The notes under the pieces were generated by a model. That model was not told the origin of the DNA. It did no database searches and saw nothing but the letters and a program-made list of their open reading frames with translations. Position numbers and translations under genes: made by a program. A stretch of 64,000 nt of DNA from Tianweitania aestuarii (GTDB taxonomy: Bacteria; Pseudomonadota; Alphaproteobacteria; Rhizobiales; Rhizobiaceae), in the NCBI RefSeq assembly GCF_018457165.1, contig NZ_JAFMNX010000002.1, forward strand, positions 496,001 to 560,000, in the 5' to 3' direction. Numbering within the stretch: the stretch's first letter is position 1; each line of letters begins with the position of its first letter. Positions 36,583-44,808 of this stretch are shown here, one piece after another.

Positions 36583-36621
36583 AAATCACATATGCGCACC
36601 ATCATATCACATACATGATTT
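36583..36621. promoter_or_regulatory. Candidate IclR operator between the TRAP-CoA operon and iclR
   Basis: ATCACATA occurs at 36585-36592 and again at 36606-36613, 21 bases apart (two helical turns). An outer inverted pair AAATCA (36583-36588) / TGATTT (36616-36621) encloses them. The site ends 11 bases before the iclR start, so the regulator could control both its own gene and the operon. Confidence 0.5.
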
Positions 36622-36631
36622 TGGCTTTTGA

Positions 36632-37456
36632 ATGACTGACCGACCAGCCTTGCCGGCGACAGAGATCGTGAAAGGCATTCCGACCGCTCCCAATCCGCAG
36701 CGGCTAGGTGATGGACCATCGGTAAAGTCTGCCATTCGCGTGTTGCAGATCTTCGAGTTCTTCCTGGAAGTGCGCCGCCCTGCGCGGGCGCAGGAGATTG
36801 CGAGGGCTATCAGCATGCCGCAATCATCGACTTCCGTTTTGCTGCGTTCCTTAGCTCATGCCGGCTATCTCGAGCTCAATGATGAAGATCGGACTTTCCT
36901 GCCCACGCCGCGCGTCGCACTTCTGGGCGCATGGCTTGATGGCGGGCCCATTCGCGACGGTCGGCTGATCGGCAGCCTTGAGCTCTTGTCTCAGGAAGTG
37001 GACACCGGCATCTTCGTGGCGACGCGTATCGGCCTGTTTTCTCAATATATCTACGTTTTGCCGGCCCGTGCTGCCTTGCGGTTCCATATCCCGATCGGCT
37101 CGCGACGCCTTCTCGTGAATTCCGCAACGGGCTTTGCGCTGCTTGCCAAGGCGCCGAACTCCGAAATCGCTGCGCTTGTGCGTCGAACAAACGCGGAAAT
37201 TCCCGATGTCACGATCGATCCGGCTCATACTCTGCAGCAGGTCGAAGAGGTGCGGCGCAGCGGGTACGCGTTTTCGCGCGGCTATGTCACACGCGGCGCT
37301 GGCGCGATCGCCATGCCTCTGCCCGAAGGGATCGACCGCAGCGGCCGTGCCCTTGTCGTAAGCGTCGCCGGGATGCTCGATGATTTCGAGGAACGTGAAG
37401 CGGAGTTGGTGGAAGCGTTGCGGCGTGCTGTTGAGCGGCTGCGGCTGCGGATATAG
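36632..37456 (+). CDS. IclR family transcriptional regulator
   Basis: The 274-residue protein has an N-terminal winged helix (SVKSAIRVLQIFEFFLEVRRPARAQEIARAISMPQSSTSVLLRSLAHAGYL) and a C-terminal effector domain with YVTRGAGAIAMPLPEG. IclR proteins sense aromatic or other carboxylic metabolites. Being divergent from the CoA operon, it is its likely regulator, with the effector perhaps the imported acid. About 30 leading residues are unstructured. Confidence 0.9.
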   Translation: MTDRPALPATEIVKGIPTAPNPQRLGDGPSVKSAIRVLQIFEFFLEVRRPARAQEIARAISMPQSSTSVLLRSLAHAGYLELNDEDRTFLPTPRVALLGAWLDGGPIRDGRLIGSLELLSQEVDTGIFVATRIGLFSQYIYVLPARAALRFHIPIGSRRLLVNSATGFALLAKAPNSEIAALVRRTNAEIPDVTIDPAHTLQQVEEVRRSGYAFSRGYVTRGAGAIAMPLPEGIDRSGRALVVSVAGMLDDFEEREAELVEALRRAVERLRLRI

Positions 37457-37556
37457 GATTTACTACGCATAAAGCGGAACAATCCGCTTCTCGCAAAATG
37501 CAACACTTGCTCCTATGACTGGAATGGCGCGCAAAGCTGCCTCAAATCAAATCCTT

Positions 37557-37878
37557 TCACCGCGTGATTTTGGTTCCCCAAGCCAAGATGCTGTTGTTAT
37601 CTGACACGCTCAAGGTAGACATTACATCTGGCAGGTGCTTGGCTGCAGTCTCAGGAGAGAAGAGCTTTCCAGCAGGAACGTCACGCTGAACAGGTCGGCT
37701 GAGATCAGTTGCCAAGGTACCAGGATGCAGCGCAACACATGCCATTCCGTATGGTGCGTACGGCGAGCGTTTCCACGATCAGGTTGAGCGCAGGTTACGA
37801 AGCACGATAGCCATACCAGCCGCCCAGCCGATTATCGCTTATGCCGCCGACTTTCCTGATCAGTTCCAACAGGAAGCC
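37557..37878 (-). pseudogene. Decayed SDR gene fragment (CsgA/C-factor-like)
   Basis: Three frames together give GFLLELIRKVGGISDNRLGGWYGYRAS, then ALNLIVETLA, then MACVALHPGTLATDLSRPVQ...GKLFSPETAAKHL, which align in order with the C-terminal half of CsgA-like short-chain dehydrogenases (SISDNRLGGWYSYRASKAALN..VALHPGTVAT). The cofactor-binding N-terminal half is missing and there are at least two frameshifts. The active-site YxxxK is interrupted. It is a relic. The stretch 37457-37556 holds nothing I can name. Confidence 0.75.
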
Positions 37879-38113
37879 TTGCGTTGCTCATCAGGCTCCA
37901 ACGACTCAGCTAATCGCTGGAGTCTAGTTTGAACGCGCAGCAAGGCTTCGTAGACACGTTCAAACACCCGCAAAATGATCGGGATACGGGCGAGGAAGCC
38001 GAGTGGCCCAGAAGCGGTCAGGCTCACCACATCGCTGCAATGGCCGCGGCACCTGAGAGTGCTTCACCGTTCTCCCAGGCGTAAAATCTTGCAAGCAATC
38101 GGCCCGCGCAGCA
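37879..38113 (-). pseudogene. Decayed DUF393 (DCC thiol-disulfide oxidoreductase-like) fragment
   Basis: One frame reads GRLLARFYAWENGEALSGAAAIAAMW and a second continues SLTASGPLGFLARIPIILRVFERVYEALLRVQTRLQRLAE. These match the C-terminal half of DUF393 proteins (SGAAAFVALW...LARIPGV..LLERAYRLF.R.RPRLQRL). The N-terminal DCC motif is absent and there is a frameshift. It is fused end to end with the SDR relic, so a deletion probably joined them. The stretch to 38210 has no gene. Confidence 0.6.
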
Positions 38114-38210
38114 GGGCGGTTCTCACCTCCTGAGTTGCGAGCGGACTGAGGCTCAGGGCTTAAATAATACCGATCCGCTTGCCCTCGTGAGGCACTGTTC
38201 GGAAACTACC

Positions 38211-39512
38211 TCATCTTCCCAGTCGAAACGCAGACAGATTATACTTCGGGCTCCGTTCCTGCACCAGATCTGCGATAACCTCTGCCATCCCGGGACCGAT
38301 GCCGAAGCCATGCCCGCTCATACCTGTGGCAATCGTGACGCCATTGATTGGTGCTCGGTCCACTAGCGGCAGCAGGTCCGGCATCGTGTCGATCATTCCT
38401 GCCCAGGTCGACCGCACCTGCGGCTTGCCCACGACAGGAAAAGCGGCAGCAAAGGAGGCGAGCACCTTGTTCAGTTCCGTCTCGTTTGGTCGCGGATGCA
38501 GGATGCGGCATCGTTCAAACGGTGATTGCTCATCCGGTGTCCAGCGGCGCCTGGTGCCCCACGCATCGGGGTAAGTTTTCGGTGCAAACAGGCTGAAGTG
38601 CGTGCTCCTGAAATCATCCCGCAGTTGCGGAAGGTAGGCAGACAGGTTGCGGAAGGCGTCCGGGCCGATGAAGAAGTCGTGCGTCGACCAGGGCGTCAGC
38701 GTATAACCGCCATCGGCCCGGCGGCGAATGGCGAAGCGATCGTCACAGGCGGCGGCCGGGAAGAACGCTTGCATGGCCTGCGTGCTGATCACTGAAGACA
38801 CTACTCCGAGCTGCGGGATGCGGATGCCGTGATTGGCAAGCAGCAGCGAGCTCCACACGCCCGCCGCAACCACCACCCGCTCACACCGCACGCGGCCATG
38901 CTCGGTGAAAACGCCCTGCACCTTGCCGCCTGCGATATCAAGCGAGCGCACTGCGCAGTCTTCCCGAATGATTACACCGCTTTCAACCGCCGCATGCGCC
39001 AGCACGGGCACCGCAACAAACGGCTCGGCCATTGCGTCTGAAGGCGTGGTCATAGCACCCACCCAGTTGGCGCTGTTGGGAAGCATCGCTTCGGTTTCGC
39101 GCCGCGTCAGAAGACGCGTGTCCACGCCGTATGCGCGCGCGCCCGCCAGCCATTTTTCATGCTCCGCGAGCTTGGCCTCGTTGCGCGCGAGATAGGTGAT
39201 GCCTGACTGTTTGAAGCCGATGCCCGTACGCAGCTTTTCGTCGAGCGCTTTCCAGATCCGAATTGTATCGACCATGATCGGCAGTTCGGCATAGTCGCGC
39301 CCTTGCTGCCGTATCCAGCCCCAGTTGCGGCTGGATTGTTCGCCCGCCACGCGGCCCTTCTCGCAAACGAGAACCGACAGCCCCTTTTTTCTGAGCGCCC
39401 AGGCGGTCATGACCCCGATAATCCCGCCACCTATGATGGCAACATCCACCGCTTCGGGAAGCGGTCCGGCGAAATCGGCTGTGTTGGTGAGGGCGATCGG
39501 GAAGCTGGACAT
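38211..39512 (-). CDS. FAD-dependent amino-acid oxidase/dehydrogenase-like protein (DAO family)
   Basis: The 433-residue flavoprotein has the dinucleotide motif VAIIGGGIIGVMTAWALRKKGLSVLVCEKG (near residue 23), the GEQSSRNWGWIRQQGRD flavin segment, and a C-terminal GVTIATGMSGHGFGIGPGMAEVIADL. This is the DAO superfamily (glycine/D-amino-acid oxidase, sarcosine dehydrogenase group). Together with the next gene and the amino-acid importer, it suggests oxidation of an imported amino acid or N-methylated amine. The substrate is not readable. Confidence 0.86.
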   Translation of the reverse strand: MSSFPIALTNTADFAGPLPEAVDVAIIGGGIIGVMTAWALRKKGLSVLVCEKGRVAGEQSSRNWGWIRQQGRDYAELPIMVDTIRIWKALDEKLRTGIGFKQSGITYLARNEAKLAEHEKWLAGARAYGVDTRLLTRRETEAMLPNSANWVGAMTTPSDAMAEPFVAVPVLAHAAVESGVIIREDCAVRSLDIAGGKVQGVFTEHGRVRCERVVVAAGVWSSLLLANHGIRIPQLGVVSSVISTQAMQAFFPAAACDDRFAIRRRADGGYTLTPWSTHDFFIGPDAFRNLSAYLPQLRDDFRSTHFSLFAPKTYPDAWGTRRRWTPDEQSPFERCRILHPRPNETELNKVLASFAAAFPVVGKPQVRSTWAGMIDTMPDLLPLVDRAPINGVTIATGMSGHGFGIGPGMAEVIADLVQERSPKYNLSAFRLGR

Positions 39513-39518
39513 CTGGGA

Positions 39519-40796
39519 TCAAAATCTCGAAGCACGGTAAGGGTAGAGATCGATGGCAGATGGCCTTTCCGCCACAAGATCGGCGACCAGCCATGCGGTC
39601 ATGGCTGACAGCGTCACGCCGAGGTGCCCGTGGCCAAAGGCGTAGACCACGTTGGGCGTCTTGGTCGCCCGGCCTAGCACCGGCAGACTGTCAGGCGTCG
39701 AGGGCCTGTAACCCATCCATCGTTCGCACGGCTTCCAGTCGGCCAAGGCCGGCAAGACCTGGAACGCTTTCGGCACGAGCGCATCGATGCGGCTGTAATC
39801 GGGCGCAGCCACCAATCCGGCCAATTCGTCGCCGCTGACGAGGCGCACGCCATTGTGCATCGGCGAAAGAACGAAGTTGCGGCTGGGGAACACAACCGGG
39901 CGGCGCAGCAATTGCTCGGATCCCGGACCAAAGCTGATGTGGTAGCCGCGTTCGGTATCGAGGCTGACGCGATCGCCAAGCTGCTTGGCAAAGACACCAG
40001 ACCAAGCGCCGGCGGCAACGATCACGCGGTCGAACCCTCGCTCGCTCCCTTCAACCTGCAGAGTCGCGCCGTTGTTTTGCGGCGTGATACGGTGAACCCG
40101 AGCGCGCTCCACCTGCGCGCCTCGTCTTGACGCCGCACCCAGATAGGCCTGCGCCAGTGCCTTCGGGAAACGCACAGTGCCGGCACTGGGCTGAAACAGG
40201 CCGCGATAGCACGCAGCGGGATCGAGGCCAGGTTGAAGTTCCAGTATCTGGCCCCCATCCAGGATGTCGTGAACCACGCCGTGGTGCTCGATCAGCCGTC
40301 GCTCGAGCGCCGACCCCGCGAACTCTTTTTCCGATGCATAGACCTTCAGCCAGCCCTCCTGCGACAGCAGGTTTGCAGCACCAGAGTTGCCCGCAAGGTC
40401 GCGATGCGCTTGGAGAGCCTTGGACACCAAGGGCAGCAGGGCGCGCGCGATGCGCTCGACCTCGGCCGGTGTGCCATGGCGGATGAACCGCAGCAGCCAT
40501 GGCAGCGCCTTGAGCGCATGATGCCTTCTCAGAACCGCCGGTGAGTGCCGCGACAGGAGATAACTTGGCAGCGATCGAACGACAGCCGGCGTCGATGTCG
40601 GCGTGATCGATCCGGTGACGATCGCGCCGGCATTGCCAGAGGAGGTCCCCGCACCCGGCTCGTTCGGGTCGAATACCGTCACCGCGTGCCCTTCGCGACT
40701 CAGCGCAAAAGCAATGGCACAGCCAACGATCCCTGCGCCGATGATCGCAATGGAACGCGGTTCGCCGGCAAGCAGGCAGTGGGGCATGACAGCCAT
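39519..40796 (-). CDS. DadA-like D-amino-acid dehydrogenase
   Basis: The 425-residue protein has SIAIIGAGIVGCAIAFALSREGHAVTVFDPNEPGAGTSSGNAGAI, the FAD-binding pattern of DadA, and C-terminal WMGYRPSTPDSLPVLGRATKTPNVVYAFGHGHLGVTLSAMTAWLVADL. DadA oxidises D-amino acids to keto acids and ammonia, passing electrons to the respiratory chain. It lies six bases upstream of the DAO-type gene and 27 bases downstream of the ABC ATPase gene, so all appear to be one operon. Confidence 0.88.
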   Translation of the reverse strand: MAVMPHCLLAGEPRSIAIIGAGIVGCAIAFALSREGHAVTVFDPNEPGAGTSSGNAGAIVTGSITPTSTPAVVRSLPSYLLSRHSPAVLRRHHALKALPWLLRFIRHGTPAEVERIARALLPLVSKALQAHRDLAGNSGAANLLSQEGWLKVYASEKEFAGSALERRLIEHHGVVHDILDGGQILELQPGLDPAACYRGLFQPSAGTVRFPKALAQAYLGAASRRGAQVERARVHRITPQNNGATLQVEGSERGFDRVIVAAGAWSGVFAKQLGDRVSLDTERGYHISFGPGSEQLLRRPVVFPSRNFVLSPMHNGVRLVSGDELAGLVAAPDYSRIDALVPKAFQVLPALADWKPCERWMGYRPSTPDSLPVLGRATKTPNVVYAFGHGHLGVTLSAMTAWLVADLVAERPSAIDLYPYRASRF

Positions 40797-40823
40797 CCCT
40801 GGACCTCCGAGGATCTGCGCGAT

Positions 40824-41555
40824 CTAGTGGTGCAGAACCTTGCTCAGGAAGTCTCGGGTTCGATCATGCGTCGGATTGCCGAAGAAGCTGGCAGGCTCGC
40901 CACTTTCCACGATCGCACCCTGATCCATGAACACCACGCGATGCGCCACCTTGCGGGCAAAGCCCATTTCGTGGGTCACCACCATCATCGTCATGCCTTC
41001 CTTGGCAAGGCTGACCATGACATCGAGCACTTCAGTGATCATTTCCGGATCGAGCGCCGAAGTCGGCTCATCGAACAGCATGATCTTTGGCTGCATGCAA
41101 AGCGACCGCGCAATCGCCACGCGCTGCTGTTGTCCACCGGACAGCTGGCTCGGATAGTTGTTCATGCGATCGGCCAGTCCGACCTTGGCAAGCAGGGCTT
41201 CGCCCCGCTCCACCGCTTCAGTCTTGGAAAGCCCGCGCACATGAATCGGCGCCAGCGTTACATTCTCGAGCGCCGTCTTGTGCGGATAAAGGTTGAACTG
41301 CTGAAAAACGAAGCCGACTTCCATCCGCAGGTCGCGCAAGGCGACACCCTTCGCCCCAAGATCGACGCCGTCCACTGTCAGACTGCCCTTTTGGAACGGC
41401 TCCAACCCGTTGACGCAGCGGATCAGCGTGCTTTTGCCCGAGCCCGACGGGCCGCAAACAACCACAACCTCGCCCTTGGCGACGTCAAGATCAATATCCT
41501 TCAGGACGTGTAGGGCATTGCCAAACCATTTGTTCAGGCCTTGAAACCGGATCAT
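40824..41555 (-). CDS. Polar amino-acid ABC transporter ATP-binding protein (GlnQ-like)
   Basis: The 243-residue ATPase from [25 protein letters not shown] has Walker [14 protein letters not shown], the PAAT-type segment [22 protein letters not shown], signature [15 protein letters not shown], and Walker [16 protein letters not shown]. The in-frame TTG at 41597 would add 14 residues without family similarity. It powers the two permeases encoded upstream. Confidence 0.93.
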   Translation of the reverse strand: MIRFQGLNKWFGNALHVLKDIDLDVAKGEVVVVCGPSGSGKSTLIRCVNGLEPFQKGSLTVDGVDLGAKGVALRDLRMEVGFVFQQFNLYPHKTALENVTLAPIHVRGLSKTEAVERGEALLAKVGLADRMNNYPSQLSGGQQQRVAIARSLCMQPKIMLFDEPTSALDPEMITEVLDVMVSLAKEGMTMMVVTHEMGFARKVAHRVVFMDQGAIVESGEPASFFGNPTHDRTRDFLSKVLHH

Positions 41556-41616
41556 GAGCAAGTCCAATGGGTCAAGCGTGACTGAAGGAGCGTCCAAGCG
41601 GCAGGCAGCACGAACG

Positions 41617-42279
41617 CTACAGCAGCGAGGATTGGTTGCGGCGCTCCATGCGACGCGCCAGGAAGATCATGGGATAGCAGATGATGAAGTAGCCGACGCC
41701 CACGACGCCGAAGATCAGCAGTCCGTTGGGGATGTTCTGCACGATCATCCAGCCCGAGCGCGTCAGATCCATGATGCCGATGGCGGAGATCACCGACGAA
41801 TCCTTCACAAGGAGGATAAACTGCCCCACGAGCGACGGGCGCACGATGCGCAGCGCTTGCGGCAGGATTATCAATCGCAGTTGCTGCCAATGGCGAAAGC
41901 CGGAAGACAGCGCTGCTTCGCTCTGACCGCGTGGAACGGCCTTGATGCCGGACGCAACGATTTCACCGATGAAGCAGGCCGAGAGGTTCGACAGAGCAAG
42001 CACGCCCGCCGAGAACGCCGACAGTTCGATGCCGACGCTCGGCAGGATAAAAAAGCAGATAAACACCTGCACAAGAAACGGTGTGCCGCGAAACAGGTCG
42101 ATGTAAAGGCCGACCACGAAGGACAGCCAGCGAATGCGCCCTGCCCGGATGATGCCGAACAACAGCCCGATCACGCCGCCGATCAGCAGCGAAATGAGGG
42201 ACAATGACACCGTCATGCCCAAGCCTTTGAGCAGAAGCGGCCAGTAGTTCAGCAAGCGTTCGACTTGAAACCAGAACAT
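41617..42279 (-). CDS. Polar amino-acid ABC transporter permease
   Basis: The 220-residue protein has five or six helices and the HisMQ-type loop [39 protein letters not shown], with [19 protein letters not shown]. It forms a heterodimeric channel with the permease encoded next to it (9 bases apart). Confidence 0.92.
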   Translation of the reverse strand: MFWFQVERLLNYWPLLLKGLGMTVSLSLISLLIGGVIGLLFGIIRAGRIRWLSFVVGLYIDLFRGTPFLVQVFICFFILPSVGIELSAFSAGVLALSNLSACFIGEIVASGIKAVPRGQSEAALSSGFRHWQQLRLIILPQALRIVRPSLVGQFILLVKDSSVISAIGIMDLTRSGWMIVQNIPNGLLIFGVVGVGYFIICYPMIFLARRMERRNQSSLL

Positions 42280-42288
42280 GGGCAGCTC

Positions 42289-42957
42289 CTAGGCCTGTCC
42301 GGGCAGTCGGTTGAAGCGAGACCACAAGGCGGCCAAAGCCTTGAGCATGTAGTAGATGATAAGGAAGCCGGCAGCGGTCGCGGCGAGGCCTTCAACCGGC
42401 ATGAAGCGGTCGAGCGCGATCTGCTGGCCGACACGTGCAAGTTCCACGACCGAGATCAGCGACAAAAGCGAGCTGTCTTTTACCAGCACGATTGCCTGTC
42501 CGATCAGCGGCGACACGGTCGGTCGGATTGCCTGCGGCAGGATGATGAAGCGCATGCGCTGGAGATACGTGAGGCCCGAACTCATCGAAGCCTCGAACTG
42601 CCCGCGCGGAACGGCCAGGATGCCAGACCGGATGATCTCGGCGACATAGGCGCCGGAGTTCAACGCCAGAGCGACGATGCCGATTAGGATCTCGGGCAAC
42701 AGGATGCCGAGACGCGGCAGGCCGAAATACAGGAAGTAGAGTTGGGCCAGCAGCGGCGTTGCGCGAATGACGTCGACATAAGCGACGGCTGGCGCGCGAA
42801 GCCAGCGTAGCGGCTGGATCGTCAGGGCGCAGGCAATGATCCCAAGGATCATGGCGCCCGCGAACCCCAGGCCGGACATCATCAGTGTGTTCAGGAATCC
42901 CTGCCACAGCGCAGGAAAGTACTCGAAGATGACCCTGATATTGAGGTTGCCCAGCAT
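42289..42957 (-). CDS. Polar amino-acid ABC transporter permease
   Basis: The 222-residue protein resembles its neighbour: YVDVIRATPLLAQLYFLYF, GILAVPRGQFEASMSSGLTYLQRMRFIILPQAIRPTVSP. It is the second half of the membrane channel. The gene follows the binding protein gene after 66 bases. Confidence 0.92.
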   Translation of the reverse strand: MLGNLNIRVIFEYFPALWQGFLNTLMMSGLGFAGAMILGIIACALTIQPLRWLRAPAVAYVDVIRATPLLAQLYFLYFGLPRLGILLPEILIGIVALALNSGAYVAEIIRSGILAVPRGQFEASMSSGLTYLQRMRFIILPQAIRPTVSPLIGQAIVLVKDSSLLSLISVVELARVGQQIALDRFMPVEGLAATAAGFLIIYYMLKALAALWSRFNRLPGQA

Positions 42958-43023
42958 AGCTCACCAGATGTGCGGTCGTTCCAGACGGCAGTGCGGGCAA
43001 ACACCCGCACCACCTGTTCGATC

Positions 43024-43833
43024 TTAGTGATCGGCCTGCCACTTGGCCGAATTGACCCAGTAATCCAGGTTCGCCTTCAAACGACCGTCCCCTTGAACCG
43101 TATCGAGGAACAGGTTCGCCCAGATCAGCAGGTCCTGCGAGTCATAGCGCACGGCGTAAGCGAGCGGCTCGGAGGTCAGCATCTCGGGAAACACGTTGAA
43201 CGTGTTTTCGGGATAGTTGAGGATCTGGGCCGAGACCGCGGTGTTGTCGTTGACGCCGCACTGGGCCTGCCCTGATGCAACGGCATCGAGCACAACTGTG
43301 CCGCCGCCCTTGAACGACTTCATTTCGCCGTCTGGGAAGAAGGTCGGCACGCTCTTTTCGGCGGTCGAACCCAGGATAACCGCAATGGTCGTGCCGGGCT
43401 TCTTGCAGTCTTCAAGGCTCTTGAAGTCGCTGCCCTGCGTGGTGAAGCCAACGGCGCCGACATGGATCCATGGCTTGGTAAAGGCCACCTTGGTCGCGCG
43501 CGTCAGCGTAGCCGTCATATCAGCGGCCAGTATGTCGGCCTTGCCGGACATCAAGGCCGGGATGAGACCATCCCAATCAAAGTCGAGATAGGTGACCTTA
43601 ACGCCCATTTCCTTGGCCATGAGCTCGGTCAGCTGAATGGCGCTGCCGGTGCGCTCGCCATTCTTGTCCATGAACGAGTAGGGAGGGCCCTGCGTTTGAA
43701 CCGCAACGCGCAGCTCGCCGCGTGCCAGGATGTCGTCGAGCGTTCCGGCCTGCGCGTTAGTGGTCGCGGTCGTTGTTCCTGCCAAAGCAACAAACAGTGC
43801 CGACAGAACAAATGTCTTGAAATTCCCTGTCAT
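43024..43833 (-). CDS. Polar amino-acid ABC transporter substrate-binding protein
   Basis: The 269-residue protein from MTGNFKTFVLSALFVALAG has a signal peptide (about 30 residues) and the SBP family 3 fold: LDDILARGELRVAVQTQGPPYSFMDKNGERTGSAIQL, YLDFDWDGLIPALMSGKADILAADMTAT, and QCGVNDNTAVSAQIL. AGAGGACAACTGAG before the ATG gives a ribosome-binding site. The ligand is a polar amino acid or close analogue; the enzymes downstream suggest one oxidised by DadA-like flavoproteins. Confidence 0.92.
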   Translation of the reverse strand: MTGNFKTFVLSALFVALAGTTTATTNAQAGTLDDILARGELRVAVQTQGPPYSFMDKNGERTGSAIQLTELMAKEMGVKVTYLDFDWDGLIPALMSGKADILAADMTATLTRATKVAFTKPWIHVGAVGFTTQGSDFKSLEDCKKPGTTIAVILGSTAEKSVPTFFPDGEMKSFKGGGTVVLDAVASGQAQCGVNDNTAVSAQILNYPENTFNVFPEMLTSEPLAYAVRYDSQDLLIWANLFLDTVQGDGRLKANLDYWVNSAKWQADH

Positions 43834-43834
43834 C

Positions 43835-44410
43835 TCAGTTGTCCTCTTCCCCATTAAGATGTTTGTTCTCCAACGACTGCTCTTGCGGCCGCCTGGATTG
43901 GTCTTGCCGGTCATCCGCCGGATCTAGATCGCTGTCCCACACGCCCTTGGGCAGGCTTAGCCACTTGTTGTGAGACTTCATCACAACAAAGGTCTCGCTG
44001 CCGCGAATGACGCCGGGCTCTGCTAGGCCTGGAAGCAGTTCACTGGTCACTCGGTAAAGTGCATCCATGTCGCCTTCGAACATCACTTCGCAAATCAGGT
44101 CATATCGACCGGTCACGATGCTGACCGACGTTACAAAAGGCAACTCCGATATCTTGCGTGCGACTTCGTCCAATCGGCCATTCGCATACGCATTGATGCC
44201 GAGGATGGCGACGGTGAGCTCCGGCCGCTCCGACACGTTCACCAGTCCTGCAATCTTCAGCAGTTTCTGCTCGATCAGCGATTTCAGCCTCGCGCGCACG
44301 GTGGGCGGGCTAAGCTCGAGCCGCGTCGCTATCTGATTGGCGCCCTCCCGCGCATCGGTTGAAAGCAGCTTGACGAGCTTTCGATCTATCTTGTCGAGCG
44401 CCACGCGCAT
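43835..44410 (-). CDS. Lrp/AsnC family transcriptional regulator
   Basis: The 191-residue protein from MRVALDKIDRKLVKLLSTDAREGANQIATRLELSPPTVRARLKSL has the Lrp helix-turn-helix and an AsnC effector domain (TSVSIVTGRYDLICEVMFEGDMDALYRV). A charged tail of about 35 residues (QDQSRRPQEQSLENKHLNGEEDN) is unusual. GGAGG lies nine bases before the start. It is the first gene of the amino-acid operon, so it likely senses the imported amino acid or its product. Confidence 0.9.
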   Translation of the reverse strand: MRVALDKIDRKLVKLLSTDAREGANQIATRLELSPPTVRARLKSLIEQKLLKIAGLVNVSERPELTVAILGINAYANGRLDEVARKISELPFVTSVSIVTGRYDLICEVMFEGDMDALYRVTSELLPGLAEPGVIRGSETFVVMKSHNKWLSLPKGVWDSDLDPADDRQDQSRRPQEQSLENKHLNGEEDN

Positions 44411-44467
44411 GATCTGCTGCCTCCGATATAAGCGTAACTTCCCGGAAGAGCGCGCAATGTCAACTGG

Positions 44468-44485
44468 ATTTTCTATATAGAAAAT
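44468..44485. promoter_or_regulatory. Perfect 18-base palindrome upstream of the Lrp gene
   Basis: ATTTTCTATATAGAAAAT is a perfect palindrome 57 bases upstream of the Lrp start. AT-rich palindromes of this kind are typical Lrp-family operators. On the minus strand TTGACA lies directly downstream, so it could overlap the operon promoter. Confidence 0.6.
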
Positions 44486-44506
44486 TCTCACATGATAATT
44501 TTTCAA

Positions 44507-44808
44507 TACGCAACAATCTTGCTACCCAAAATCATCGTGAGAGGATCATCTCTAAGTTTATCGATGCGCATCCGCCGAGCGGTCCGTTGATGCACATCTG
44601 CTTCTCACGTGCCATTACTGATGCCTGCGGCATTCAGGTTGCGAGAAGATTGTCGAGGCGAAACGGTCTGAAAAGTTCGGCTTAAGAGTGAAGCGTTCGA
44701 AGCCGCTCTCGGCTAACTCAACCGCAAACGTTCTGGTTATGTGGATGCCCGTTTATTTCCAACCAATCGTGCTTTCTTAGGACGCACTCGGATCGAACCT
44801 AAACTCGG
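44507..44808. other. Gene-free spacer between modules 2 and 3
   Basis: This stretch of about 300 bases has no reading frame I recognise and no clear terminator. It is relatively AT-rich at the 44507-44560 side, next to the Lrp operator region. Nothing else is seen. Confidence 0.5.
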
